The position numbers and the translations under genes are program-made. This document shows positions 33,301 to 45,900 of a stretch of 64,000 nt of DNA, piece by piece. The first letter of the stretch is position 1. Each line of letters begins with the position of its first letter. The notes beneath the pieces are model-generated. The model was not told the DNA's origin. It was given only the letters and a program-made list of their open reading frames with translations, and made no database searches. This stretch comes from Celoporthe dispersa (lineage: Eukaryota > Ascomycota > Sordariomycetes > Diaporthales > Cryphonectriaceae): positions 372,001 through 436,000 of the forward strand of contig WAID01000001.1 in assembly GCA_016584495.1 (NCBI GenBank). The letters are read 5' to 3'.

Positions 33301-35625
33301 GCGCACAATTCTAGCCAACTCCAGCCGGCTACGCCATATTGATCATTACATGATTGGTGTGTATATCCCTGTAGCCGGTGCTCAGGCTGTCTATGGCATA
33401 GCGTGGTTGTTATACACAAGCAACACGCCATAGCTATAACAGAAGAAGAGAGACCGAGAGAGAGAGTATATGTGTGTGTGTAGCCAGGCAAGGGCTGCAC
33501 CCTTCACACTGTATCATACACAGTAAGTCGTCTGCAGGAGCCCGTATCATGCGGCCTCTGCAGCAGCCAGGCTCAGCCAGTCAGCACTCAAATTCGCATG
33601 GCCGTGTCACAAGCAGTCTTCTGGATTGCCGGGAGGTCTCACGGATAGGGCCGACCAAGCAAGATCACCAACAACCAAGGCATGGACGTTGGGCCTAGCG
33701 ACACAAAACCATACCTTAAGCATAAAATACGACTCACAACAGACAGTCTAACGGTGCCATGAAGGAGTCAGGATCATACTGTAGATGCATTGAGGTGTTG
33801 GGCGATGAGTGTCTCTGCCCTGGCACAAGACTCTTTCGTGAAAATTACTGCAGTGCACGTTTTGTGCCTTTGTGCGTCGGTCCAGGGTTCTCCTGAATGT
33901 CGTTCCATCCTTCAACAACCAAATCATTCCGCCCTTATTTCCCGTATCCCTGGTCATGGTGCCTGTTCTGCCATGGCAGAGTCCTCAGGTGGACGCCAGA
34001 AGAGGCATAGTAGTCATGCATCGTCGGTGAAACAGGTGTGCACAGGCGCGGAGTCGCGCTTAAATAACGTGGGTGGGAATCCTGCCTCCCAGGCCTTGTC
34101 ATGCAGGTTGGCACTTTTGTCACATAGGACAAGACTGGCTGTGAAGAGATTGTTTGCCTGTTCCGGCCAGCTGAATCAGGAATTGTACCTGTAATAGGCT
34201 AGAGAGGCGGAGCACTCTGGGTGCCCCAAGTGGCAGCACCGCGGAAGGATTCCTGTCCAATTTCCGCCCTTTTCTCGACTTTTTCTTTCTTCTTCTTCTT
34301 CTTCTCCTTCTAGTACCGTCTGAGTCGTCTCAAACAGGGTTGGAACAATAGGCGGTGGGTGGATGTGGCACAGGGCAGGCTGCGCATTCCCTGAGCGGAC
34401 CACGTAGAGACGGGCTCGGGGAGGTGGTGCGGCAACGAACGAGGTCCATAGGCAGGGCTAATTCGTTCACGAGTCGGTTGATCGCGGCCGCTCCTTTTGT
34501 GTCACACCGAATGAGTACATCACCTAGGGGTGACAGACCTTCTATACGAGTGGCCGGCCAGCCTTGCTCAGTTATCAGCCGACAGGAGATGGGGTGCTGT
34601 CGAGTCTTTCAGCACATTCACACACACACACACACCACAGAGCACACCACAGAGCATACCAGACCAGGGAGTTGCCTACACCGGCTGAACCATGGTATTT
34701 CGAAGGAGCCGACTCATCAGTAGTTGATTGCCAGCGGTGACGTGTCGTCGGTGAATTGTAGCCTGGACTTGCCTACTCTTTGTCCCTATCCTGATCCGTT
34801 CCTTTACCGCGCGGTCTTTGTGTAACCTTGGATGGAGCACACCACTTGTTACTAATAGGGCGATAGGCACTAATAGGCGCTGTCACCAGTAAATTAAGTT
34901 GAACAAGGTAGGGGGGGGAATGGGGAAAAAAAGGCTTGGCTTTGCCCAATTAGCTACCCGAGAGAAGACTGGGTTCATGGCCAACATAGACGATCAGGAA
35001 ACTCTATTTATTCTATTCCTGGATTATTCATTATTACGACCACGGTGGTTTTTTTTATGACAAGTATTATGAAGTATCTAGTTTTGAGGTTATGCTGAGA
35101 ATGATTCAATCTGGTCTCTTTATAACTATTACAAGATGAAAAGCAAAGCAATATATATATGAAGGAGTGTGTACTGGTGGGTATTGGATAATACATGAAC
35201 TTATCCCGAGGGGGATTTTGGGAATCTATAAAATCATAACGCCAAAATCTTTCTGTCTCTCCTCGTCCCTATTATCAGCATACCACTCCAGAGTATTGAT
35301 AAATACAAGATCCTCATTACCGATCATGAGGCCCATTCGTATCCACAGATAGCAGGCAGTATACTTGAGTAAGCAGAAGTGAAATAGGAACAAATACAAA
35401 CAACGTTTCAACAGTAATCATCTCCCTGCCCAGGCATTTTATGGTTGGCAGTATGTTGTCCCAGGAATATCATAAAAGTTCCAGTAGTCGTAGAGCTTCA
35501 AAAAAAAAAAAAAAGAAGACTCGCAAAAGAGAAATGATCAGGGGCACAAAAAGTGAGTGAGTGAGTGATCTAGGCACCCATCTACACGACCCACACGACC
35601 CACAGCACACGCTGCGGCTGCTAAA
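30326..35625. other. 5.3-kb intergenic region without recognised genes
   Basis: Upstream flank of the EDEM gene, then mixed-composition DNA to the 3' end of the Myb-like gene. Simple repeats: a G-rich GGT/G tract at about 31,540-31,557, a C-run at about 32,526-32,538, GT/GCGT repeats at about 32,300-32,336 and about 33,470, TTC repeats at about 34,286-34,308, a CA tract with a following ACCACAGAGC duplication at 34,619-34,656, and an A-run at about 35,500-35,514. Short open frames on both strands show no conserved motif. Somewhat AT-richer patches (30,600-32,200 and 35,000-35,500) may be decayed repeats, but I cannot identify any. Confidence 0.55.
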
Positions 35626-37890
35626 TTAATTAGTAGGCATAATCTCCCCACACGCCTGCCTGGCCATCGCTGCACAGCGCTGCGCGTTGATGTCAGGTGA
35701 TGGGGAGGACCGGTGTTGGAGGTGCTGCACATGTGGTACGCCCAGAGGCATCGCACCGTTGATGGAGAGCAGTGAGGCAGTAGTGGCGGCAGTAGTAGTA
35801 GCAGCAGCAGTAGTAGCAGTCGAAGCAGCAGTAGCGGACCGACTGCGCTGGCGAGAGTGTAGACTGTCGCCTCCAGGCTGTCCATAGTCGGACATCTTGA
35901 CGTCTGCGTCGTCCTGGCAATGGTGGTGGTGGTGGTGGTGGTGGTGATCCTCAGGCGCAGCCTCGAACGGGTTTCTTTCCAAGATGTCGCTGACCAAGCG
36001 GTCTTGCTGAACCTCTGTCAGCACTGGAGGTTGTGCGCCCAGCGCGGCCAGGTCGGCCTCGTAGGCGGCGCGAGGATCGTAGTGGCCCTGTTGTTGAGCC
36101 ATGTAGTGAGGATCGCCAAATGGGCCCTCGAACATGCCTGGCAGCCTGTGCTGCTGAGGTGGTTCGTGCCTCAGAAGACCCACCCCGCTGTGCTGCTGTG
36201 CGGTGCCTGCGCGAGTGTGATGCCGGGCGGCCACCTGTTTTCTCTTGCGCGCCTTGGAATCGCGATCTCGCTCGGGCTCTTCCAGGCCCATTTTGACAAG
36301 CTGCGCCTCTATGTGCTGAGACTTCCACTCGTAGGCCTTCTTCTCGCCCGCCAACTCCTTCTCTTCCTCGTAGAGCCGGAGGATCTCGCTGTAGCGACTC
36401 TCCTCCCAGCGCTTGTATGCGCGAAGGAGTGCGGCTTCCTGTATATAAGTGAAAAGTTGAGCGATTAGCCTACTGCCCTTCGATGATGGGTTAAAGGTTG
36501 TGATAAGGAGGAAAGGGTAAACCAGAAAAAAAAAAAAAGGGAAAAAACCTACGTCTCTGGTCGGCCACTTTCCGTGCTTGAGAAGCATCCTGTGGATCTT
36601 CATCTGTAGCGCGGCCTTGACCTGCGTCTTCTTGTTCTCGCTGAGCTTCTCTTCTCCATGGTACTCGACCATGATATCTTCCCACATGCCGTTGCCCTTC
36701 TTGCCTAGCCACCTCCTCCGAATATCCCACAGCCGTCTCAGGTCAGCTGGCGTGTTTTCGTCCAGCGTGACTTCTTCTTCTGGGACCTCGTTCTCCCTCG
36801 TAGCAGCAGCAGCAGAAGCAAGGCCCTCGCTGCCGACCCGGGCAGCCTTTTGCGCCGGCGGGCTCAGTGAAGCCTTCTTATTCCTCCGTGCTTTCGCCTT
36901 GCGCGCCGGATCTCTCCTGATGGGGAGGGATGCGTGGCGGCCATGCGGCGACAGCTTCGGAAAGGACATCTGGAACTCGCGCTGGTAGGCGTGAGGGTTG
37001 TGCGAGGAGGTCGGGAGCATGGTGCTCATGGGAGGCGCATGGCTGAGCGGCGCCAGGCGGCGGGTTGTGTAGTTCACGTCTGCCTGCAACATCCTCATGG
37101 AGTTGTTATCTAGCGCTGTGTTCTGCAGGTAGTACGAGGAGTCCGTGGGCTCGGGAGCCACAGAGACGCTGTACGAGCCATAGTATGGTGTGGATGGGGG
37201 TGGCGGCGGCTCCTCGTGGCCGGGAGAGTGGTGAAGATAGGGCCCCATGAGGTCGTGAGGAGGTTCTGCCGCAGTGGTCTGCATAGGCATGGAGGACGTG
37301 GCGTGGCTAACGCTGGTTATGTAGTCCGGATACGTATACATTGCTGTTGTAGTGTGAGGAGGCGGCGTGGGCTGTTGGGAGCAGGTCGCTGGCTCTCCTT
37401 GTTGCTGCTGTTCAAAGGGTGACTGTCTACAGGAGCGTTGTTGTAGCTGCGGCGATGCAGCGCTCGACGCGGGTGTTAATAGGTGATCGTCAACAACGGG
37501 CGATGTGCCGAACGATGAGATGTGTGGGCCCTGTTGGTTGGAATGAGCAAGATTAACTATGTTTATGGTTGTAGGGAAGAGAGTAAAGGAAAGAGGAGGG
37601 GGAAAAAAAAGACTATATAGCCAACGCGCGTGGTGCTGAAGGGGGCCCAACCTCCCATCTTTATATGTAGGAGGAGGGGCACGCGAGCGACTTGGGCAGA
37701 ATGACGACAGGGGAGGAGAGGGAGGGAAGCAGAAAGTAGGAATACTTACTTCGGAATATGAGGTATGGTCCGAGTGAGGATAAGAGACAGTAGACGGCGC
37801 GATGCTTGGACAGGAGCCGTCGGGCATTATGGCTGCATCTATATCGATATATCGTGGGCTGGCGGCTGCCATATCGAAGAGAGTGTTCAT
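35626..37890 (-). CDS. Putative Myb/SANT-like nuclear regulator
   Basis: Exons 37750-37890, 36553-37530 and 35626-36438 give 643 residues. Introns of 219 bp (GTAAGT...CAACAG) and 114 bp (GTAGGT...ATACAG) are both phase 0. The N-terminal half is Pro/Ser/Gln-rich and looks disordered. A folded module lies at about residues 300-430: PADLRRLWDIRRRWLGKKG, then GMWEDIMVEYHGEEKL and a basic helix KTQVKAALQMKIHRMLLKHG, continuing into a charged coiled-coil-like helix. The Trp spacing and basic helices resemble Myb/SANT-like DNA-binding proteins of filamentous fungi. A KAKARRNKK-type nuclear localisation signal precedes it. The C-terminus has His9, Thr/Ala runs and Gln-rich patches. ATG 37890 is preferred; the frame stays open 246 codons further upstream, but that extension is low-complexity. 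Target genes are unknown. Confidence 0.75.
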   Translation of the reverse strand: MNTLFDMAAASPRYIDIDAAIMPDGSCPSIAPSTVSYPHSDHTSYSEVSIPTFCFPPSPPLSSFCPSRSRAPPPTYKDGRLGPLQHHARWLYSLFFPPPLSFTLFPTTINIVNLAHSNQQGPHISSFGTSPVVDDHLLTPASSAASPQLQQRSCRQSPFEQQQQGEPATCSQQPTPPPHTTTAMYTYPDYITSVSHATSSMPMQTTAAEPPHDLMGPYLHHSPGHEEPPPPPSTPYYGSYSVSVAPEPTDSSYYLQNTALDNNSMRMLQADVNYTTRRLAPLSHAPPMSTMLPTSSHNPHAYQREFQMSFPKLSPHGRHASLPIRRDPARKAKARRNKKASLSPPAQKAARVGSEGLASAAAATRENEVPEEEVTLDENTPADLRRLWDIRRRWLGKKGNGMWEDIMVEYHGEEKLSENKKTQVKAALQMKIHRMLLKHGKWPTRDVGFFPFFFFLVYPFLLITTFNPSSKGSRLIAQLFTYIQEAALLRAYKRWEESRYSEILRLYEEEKELAGEKKAYEWKSQHIEAQLVKMGLEEPERDRDSKARKRKQVAARHHTRAGTAQQHSGVGLLRHEPPQQHRLPGMFEGPFGDPHYMAQQQGHYDPRAAYEADLAALGAQPPVLTEVQQDRLVSDILERNPFEAAPEDHHHHHHHHHCQDDADVKMSDYGQPGGDSLHSRQRSRSATAASTATTAAATTTAATTASLLSINGAMPLGVPHVQHLQHRSSPSPDINAQRCAAMARQACGEIMPTN

Positions 37891-39927
37891 CCGGGAGAGG
37901 AGGACTCGAGGTCGGTGGAAGTATAAAGGTGATTCAGGTGGGAGGGAGGGAGAGGATCTTGTAACAAACTGCTCTGAGTGAAGAGAAGAGGAGGAGGAGA
38001 GGGCGGGATCACAAGCTGTGTCACAAGAAGAGTGACTTCGAGGGCAGGTGTGAGGCGCGAGTCTGTCTCTTTGATGATGAATCGAGTCGGGCGACGTTTG
38101 GTTGTGTACCGAGAAGGACAGTCGCTTGGTTTTATGCCTCCCTCTCCGGGCAAGGGACCGAAGATAGCCATATCCCCATCCGAAGCCCAGAAGAGGCGGC
38201 CTCGACTCAAGGGCCTGGCCTCCGATACACACACATGCAGGTGGGAGGACCACCACCCAGGGCAGTGGGGTCGGATGGTGGTACCATAGTACCTGAGGTA
38301 CGGCATGGTTCCACGACCCATAACGCCCACTACAGACACCCGTCCACATTTTCCACCCTCCCTCCCCCTCCCAAAAAAAAAATGACGGCTCAAACCCTGT
38401 CCCCATGGCAGTCCCAATTAGAAGCGGGTAGGGTGGTTGTGGGGAGGCAGGGCAGGCGAGGCTTAGGTGGGGATGTGTGTGTGTGAGGGATTGGACGCTG
38501 CCCAGCCTGGAGTGCAAGGATCGGGTGAGTGAACCCGCCTTTTGTGGATACCACAGAGCCTGGAGGAGGAGGAGGACCAGGGGGGGGGTTGTAGGAGAAA
38601 AGTACCGTTTAGACCCTCGAAAGTGCAAGCAGAGTCGAGATCGGCAGAGGGTGGATGGTCTCGCAGCTCACATCTGTATCCCCAGGTCAGCCTTTTCCCC
38701 CTAAGCCCTGTATACCACCTCAGTATGCACAACGGAGGTAGTCTGCTGCTAGAATGTGCCATGTGGTGCCGGTAATACCATGGAGCATTAGCAGTAGTGC
38801 TTTTTTCTCTCGTTGCGAACACGTCCTTTTCTGCCTTGTGTATATGTGTGTGTGTATGTTTCTGTGTATTTGTGCTGGGGGCTGGCTTAGTAATTATTCT
38901 TCGGGCTGACCTCGAGTCAAACTGAGAGAGAGGGCTAACCAGGCCTGCGGTGGTCGGGGAATCGAGAGGCCAAACTGCCGACAACTCACGTTAACCAAGG
39001 AATCCACCTGACGGCAGCGGTCGTCGCGGGCGTGCTGACAGGGAAGTATCAGGTGAGCGCACTGACACCTTGACTTCATGCCGCCCTTTCCATCTCTTGA
39101 CCGGTCTAACCTGGTCCGCGAGCACACTGGCGATCATGGCCTTTTAGGCAATGGAGGCGAGATGATGTTCATTATTTCCGTGTACCATGGTAAACTAATC
39201 TTGTGTCGCCTTTGTTCTTCTTGTCAGACCATGTTCCCTGGCGTAGGGATCTATTATGACTTGAGGGTCAGGTGCGAGCGGTAGACAAGGTCCACCTGCG
39301 GGCTGAAGAAGTAAGGCGGAGGAGGAGGTTGATCATCGTGGACGCGCAGAGGCTTGTGCGCTGTTGGGCTGGCTCTCCCAAGCCGGAAGCGCTAGTTAGC
39401 GCCTGAGGAAGGGGGGGGGGGGGGAGAGAGAGAGAGAAACGCGCTGCTGTACTGAGGGAGGGACGGGGGAGGGGTTGAAAATAGCTCCAAGGTCGAAACA
39501 GCCGAGTGCGATAAGCTAGGTCATGGCCGAGTGGCTGCGATGGCTTGGGCGTCTGTTGGCCAGAAGAGGTGGCCATGGTTCGAGCCATTCCCAATAACCC
39601 AACCACCTCATGTTTGAAGAGAGAGAGGTGCCGGGGGGGGGAGGAGAGGCCTCAGCACTGCATCTTGGTCCGTCAGCACATATGGACATGACTTTTCCAA
39701 AGAGGCGTCCTGACGAGAGGGCGTGGCTACACACACACCTCTGCGTTCGACAGTCTCCAGGTGCCTCACTAGCTGCTATGGCGCTGTCGCTGCAGAACGA
39801 CGGGGTCAGGGAGAGATCGGGGTGTTTTCCTCCCGCGTCAAGTGGTGGTGCCAGCTAGCCTGGGCGAGAACGCAGGGTGGCAGGCTATCATTGGATGAAA
39901 AGGTACGCAAGGCAAGACAAGGGTCTG

Positions 39928-39962
<35 letters not shown>

Positions 39963-42900
39963 GAGGAGGAGGACGAGCATAGGGACCGACTGGGACGAGT
40001 CGATGATGACCCCCGCCCGCCAGCCAGCCAGCCAGGAGGGCAGCAAGGAAGGGACGGTAGAGACGGATGTCAAGAAGACGTTGGCGGGACGAGAAGGATC
40101 TCTCAGCCCTTCACAGGGTCGTCGTGCAAAAGAACCCTGCAGCGTAGCGAGCACGAGCTAGCGGCGTGGATCATCCGCGTTGTCAGGGGTATCGTTGCAG
40201 CAGGAGTGGAGATCTGCTGCTGTGTCCGTACGTACGAGAGGTACGTACAGCCAGTCAACCCTGCGCCGCCGCCCGCAACGGTCGTAGCGAAGAGGATTCG
40301 GAGGAGGGGTGGAAGGGTGGAAGTACTGGCGGCCCGGCGCTGTTCAAGAAGGCGGAGGAGGAAGAAGAAGAATAGCCAGTGGGATGCATGCTTCTTCACA
40401 GCACACAATACATCATCCCATCCTCCTCACCACGGAGACATTATCCTTTCCTGACTACTCCGATCGGTCCGGCCGATGACTGGACAGGCTGGAGCTTCGA
40501 AGAGAAGATCTATAAAAAGAATTAAAAAAAAAAAAGTAACAAAAAAAAAGTAACGAGAAGAAGAAGAAAACAGAAGCATACAGCTGACCTTGGACGATGC
40601 TGGTCTGAATGGCCACAGGAGTGATGATGATAAATGATGACTTCTGCCACCTAAGCAGAGATCACACCAACGACCCCACGATCGTGCTATCCCTTGCCCT
40701 CACCTTCGTCATAACCATACCATATCGCCCGGGAAGGCGCTACCATGACACCCCTGGAGTGTTCTTGAAGCGGTGGTGCCTTCCTGACCCCCGCACAGCC
40801 ACTTGTATAGCCCCTGCCCACGAACCATGCGGGAAGGTGCTGTCCTTAGCAGTTCATGGTTGCTATTTCCAGTTATATATTATACTTAGGCTATCAAGCC
40901 TGTTAGCCTCCCCTACAATCTCAGACCCGTGGTGGTCCGAGCTGTGGACCGGCCGTGGTCTACTGAATGGCCTCTGACCCACCAGCGGCAGCACACCACT
41001 TCATGTCGTCGAAACACTAGGTCATCAAGTGTGTGGGGATGCCCGGCCGGTAAGAATCATCCATAGATTGTTGTCGAGGTAGACCTTGTAGCCCGGGGGG
41101 AAGGCGGTGTAACCCGGCGGGCATGCATCGTCTCATGTTGCTTACGATGAGGGATGTCTTTCTTGAGGCTTCGGTAACTGGGCACTTGCGATATGTGCAG
41201 CCCCCGGTGGGTACCAGTTGTTGGCCTCAGATCCAATCTCGTGCTTGCTGGGTGTGCCGCAGGGGGGCGGTGGAAGGGGGGGGCTGACAGGATGAAAGCC
41301 ACAGCCCTCAGTGGCTGCGCAACGAGCGAACAGCGTAACAGCAGCTTACCATAGTAGGCACGCTAGCTCTCGGCTGCCAGGTTGCCTCTGTCAATCAGCC
41401 AACCACGGCCCGGTCCGTCCTGCTGGGTGGCGCTAATCTCAGAAAAGCATAGCAGGGTAGCGCTCAAGAGACGCTAGATTAGGTACAAAGGCCGTAACTA
41501 TGGTACTAGCAAAGTCTGTACCGCCATGGCCGCAGCCACCACAAGTTCCTGCCCACTGGTAGCATACAATATGTATGCCATGTTCCCATGCCTCAGGTCT
41601 ATAAACCCTGGACCTGGCCTTGAACACCCTCTCGCCTCCTTTCACCCCCCCCCTTTCCCTTCTTGCTGCATAGGAGCATATGCAGGACGTTATTTGGTCA
41701 CGCACTATGTAACAGTCCGCCCTGATAGCGGCTCCAGTACAGCCACAACACTAGTAATCGAGCACATGTGCAGCGCTTAAGGAGACGAAACATGGCGTCA
41801 GCGGTCAGGATGGTTCGACACCCCTTCGTTGACCAAGTTATCGTGTTCGCTGTGTGTGTGTGTGTTCATGTTCATGATCATCTGCAACAGACCAGTCACG
41901 GCGGCCGTCTGCTCCGCCTCGAAACCATCCTCCCTGGTCTGAGCTGAGAAGCAATCTGCAGACTCCTCTTTCTCCACCAGATGCTACACCACCTAAAAGT
42001 TCCTTGCATGAGCATCTCACTGCACAGATGATAATTTGCGACAACCAGTTAACCCCAGCCCCACCCCCCCAATGCATGTGTTGACTGCATATGGAGGAGG
42101 GACAGGCTGGCGTACTATGCTCGCACCTGTTCACATCCAGCAAACTTTGTCTATCATGCGAGATGAACAATCATAGGGTCCTTCCGCCACATCCCTGTCC
42201 CCTCTTCTCCTCCAGGTGGACCTTCGTCTCATGTGCGCCCGCTGATTTGGCCCCGAGAAGGGCTTATCGACCTTGGTCCGCGGAGGAAGGAGAAGAGAGG
42301 AGGAGGAGCAACGGAGGGGCCAAAGACATGACTACGTAGTACCTGCCGGGGTACCGATCGCATATCATTCCCTGATGTCCCGACAGCCTACGCCATGAAC
42401 CGCCTTTTGACGGCGTACCGAGACCAAGAAAGAGAGCAGCTATGCTGTCATGGCTGCCCACATGCACTATCTACCTACTGCCCATGGCAGCCGCAGTCAG
42501 GGTCAGCCAGTCGGAAACCTAACCCAGTTGTCACACCGCAGGAGATTAATTACCTTCATGCAGCCCGGGCAGCCCACAGAGACTTGGGCCTTGACCGAAA
42601 AGCCAATATGGAGGTCACACCACCGCCGTGATGATACATTTGCCTGCAAGGCTTGTATCTCTAAGCGCCGATCCGTAGTGCCGGGACCAATTGGAAGATT
42701 TGGCCCCCGCGCGCCATCCATTCCGGTCATGGGACCATTCCCGCCGTACGCAGCGACATACCGGTCGGCAAGTATAGGTTTCAACGGGCACTGCAACTCG
42801 GCCCCATATGCCGAGCCAACAGTCAATCCCGTTAGGTTGATTTACGACCTCGAGAGGCTGCTGGATCTGGCCTCTTCTCCGCGTGCAGGCAGTTGGCACC

Positions 42901-45900
42901 TCATCTGCTTCACCTAGTGCCCGCTGCCCTCTGGGCGCTTCCACCAACCATCCAACTCGGCAACCAAACTTAGGGGCCAGCCGGCTCAGAGTAGCCAACA
43001 GCACTCTTCTCTGCTTCAGATTCTAGGACGCCTTGGGTAAGGCCGCGCCCTCGTTCTCGAGAGGAGACTTCCTCTAGGCGCCGCGACAATATGGCCCAGC
43101 CCGCCTCTCTCATTTCTGTCTCGTCGATCCACCGTTGGTTGCCGAAATCAGAACTGATAGGTGCGAAATACCGCGCTGGCCAGAAGAACCTCCCACCCTT
43201 CCACCCTGCTACCCCTCTTCTTCCCCCACACCCCATTCATTCTACTACTCTGGTCCACATATGGGCCAAGAGTGGCCCGACCTGCGGCCCTCGAGTGGCT
43301 TTTTCTTATCGCGAAGCCCCGCCGGAGGTGACACATGAGCTGGCCAGCCTCACTTTGGAGTGCGTAGACCATTTGTAGAGAAAAAGGAAAAAAAAAAATT
43401 TTTTTTGAAGAGGAGGGGAACATAGACACCAGAGAAAAAGGGAAAAAAAAAGTGGAGTGGGGGGAGAAAGAGAAAAAGGAAAACAAAACCTAGGAAAACT
43501 TACAGGGGTGAAGGGGAAGGAAAAAAAGACGCCCGCTACGGGCTTATGAGAACGTGCCTCATCCTCGTTAGACGTGGAGCCCAGATCTATGATTGAGCGG
43601 CACAGCACATACATTACACAAATACACACACGACCAGTGAGTGACCTGCCATTCTTGCCTTGCCGAGGGACATCTGGGAAGAATATGGCGTCGCGATAGG
43701 CTCGGCAGCAGCGTCGACTGTCTGGCTGGTATGCCCAATTTCTTCGAGGCTGGAGCCCGCCCGATTCAGGTGAATTCTTGGCCTCTACAGGCTGGAGAGA
43801 TCGTAGCTCTACGCCTGGAGGGGGGGGCATAGCTTACTCCTAGAACGTGATGGGCCCTGGGAAGCTGGGCCGCATTGGTCTGTACCACTATACCTACAGT
43901 ACGAGTAGTGTACATACCATAGGCTTAACGGCCCCAGGCGAGGTCTCACCGTATTTCTATTTCCTCAGCCCAGCAGGCCGCATTCAGCACCATGGGCATA
44001 GGATATCAGCTGGTTGATGCTTCGAGGCTCGAGCTCTGGTGAGATACTTGAGGGCATGGCCGAGGCCGGCAAGCTGGGCAGTTGGTGGACGGCTGGCTAT
44101 TCAGCACTGCCACTGTCTGCTCCTGCCTGTCAGCCCAGTCGGTAGATTAAGTTCTGACGGGCGCCAGTAATCTTTGGCCGGTACTTGTCCGTCCAAGTCC
44201 GGGATGTAAGAACCTACCTCAGGCTTCTGAAAGGATGATGTTGAACGTTACATATGGTAGCACTGGAGACCATCGCATGGTCGGTCATTCTCCACCTGTC
44301 TTATTATCCATACCTCAGTTGGCCTCGACATTCCCTGCCACGAACGCTACGCAGCAGCGAAAGTACCGGAACGAGGACCCGATCCGGGCAGCTCAATCAG
44401 CAGAGTATTACTAGGGAAGGAAGGTCGTGACGGGTAAAACCTCTAGTCTCTAGGAATAGACAGACCATAATAGTATGTAGCAGCACTGTGGGCGGGACCT
44501 GTGTAGTGGGCCACGGCCCCTGGTGGTCGGGCCGCGGAAAAACTTGCCTGGGAATAGTGACACGTATATACACACTGTGTCTATATATGAAAATGATTGG
44601 AGTTGAGGCCCGAAAATAGCCCATAGGGTGGCACAAATGCAGAGGGCTGGGGAGCATATGGACCGTGTATTGTAGTATGTAATACACATGCTTGTGAAGC
44701 CAAACGTATGTATTCGCACGATCGTACCCATGAGAACTCACTATGTGCCTACTTCTTCTACCTCTGAGGATAGCGTCTGGCTAGTCAGGGAGTGAGTGCC
44801 ACCTATGATGCAGGCATCTCTTTAGAGACTCGCCCACAATAAAAAAGGCACCATACGTAGAGAGCATGGTATTTCACATAGCCGCCGCCCGAAAAACAGC
44901 GCAGGCCCAGGACAGGGACCAAGGTGACAGTTTCCAGACAGCTGGCAACCAGTAAGAAGAGCCGCAAAAGGACCTCGGAGATGTTGCTTTGATTCTGTCG
45001 GCACGCATCGAAATGACCACAGCCCCCCCCAGCATGCTCCGCCCAGCTTGCTTCCTTGACAAGGTAACTCCATGTCTCGACTCGCCGGAATGTCACTTCC
45101 TACGTGTCCTTGCGCTGGGGAAAGGAGGTGCTCCTAGGGGACGGATTCCGACATTTTGATGGATCTCGGAACGGTTCGGTATTCTTAACCTCTCTGTATG
45201 TACCCACAAAGACTCAGCACAGACCAGCTTACAGAGTATTTGGTCCCATACATCTGAGGGATTCGGTTAATAAGAGAACAGCGGTAGTCAAATGTCTTGG
45301 TGCAGAGAGTCCCTGGGCCAGGCGTGGAAGAAAATATGGACCACCCCCCTGCAAATTCGGATACGCAGTACTATGTATACATCGCGTACACCAGGCGAGA
45401 TGGTGCTGGAGCGAGTGGTGTCTGGTCACTGACTCGGTACAGAAATGATAGTGGGAAAAAGAAAAAAAACAAACAAACCAAAAAAAGGGTCTGCGTCTCA
45501 GAGAAAGCCAGCATGTCCAGTCCTGTTTACTACGTACATGAAAGTGGGACACCCTCTGCGGAGCAGTCTTAGTAGTCTTCTTTACACGTCAGAACTGGAA
45601 GACCAATATATATATATATATATATATTTCCCCTAAGATATTGTTATGTTTTCCTTCATTTTTCTTTCCAGCTTCCCTTCCTACGGTGTGTGAGTTTTCT
45701 TTTTTTTAATTAAAAAAGACTAGGAAGAACAGCGACGCCCACGCTGTCGCCTGCTCCGCGCTTAACACGGCTGGCGACTGTGACCGACACCGATCTTCAA
45801 GCCCCCCTGATCCTGCATACCAAACCCCCCCTGCCCCATTTTGGGAGGTGTCGATCAAGTACCAGAAAGAGGGGTCTGCAAAGAGCAGAGTCTGGACTGG

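Noticed and set aside
37891..38628. 246-residue N-terminal extension of the Myb-like protein (ATG at 38628)
   Set aside because: The translation is low-complexity and unlike a folded or conserved region. The ATG at 37890 gives a plausible start and the upstream part looks like UTR.
39723..40454. 243-codon ORF with poly-Gln and poly-Glu
   Set aside because: Created by the (CAG)10/GAG microsatellite; no domain, no splice context, and the same stretch is open in other frames.
44380..44450. A-box-like sequence GCTCAATCAGCAGAGTATT as a tRNA
   Set aside because: No B box or T arm follows and no cloverleaf can be drawn.
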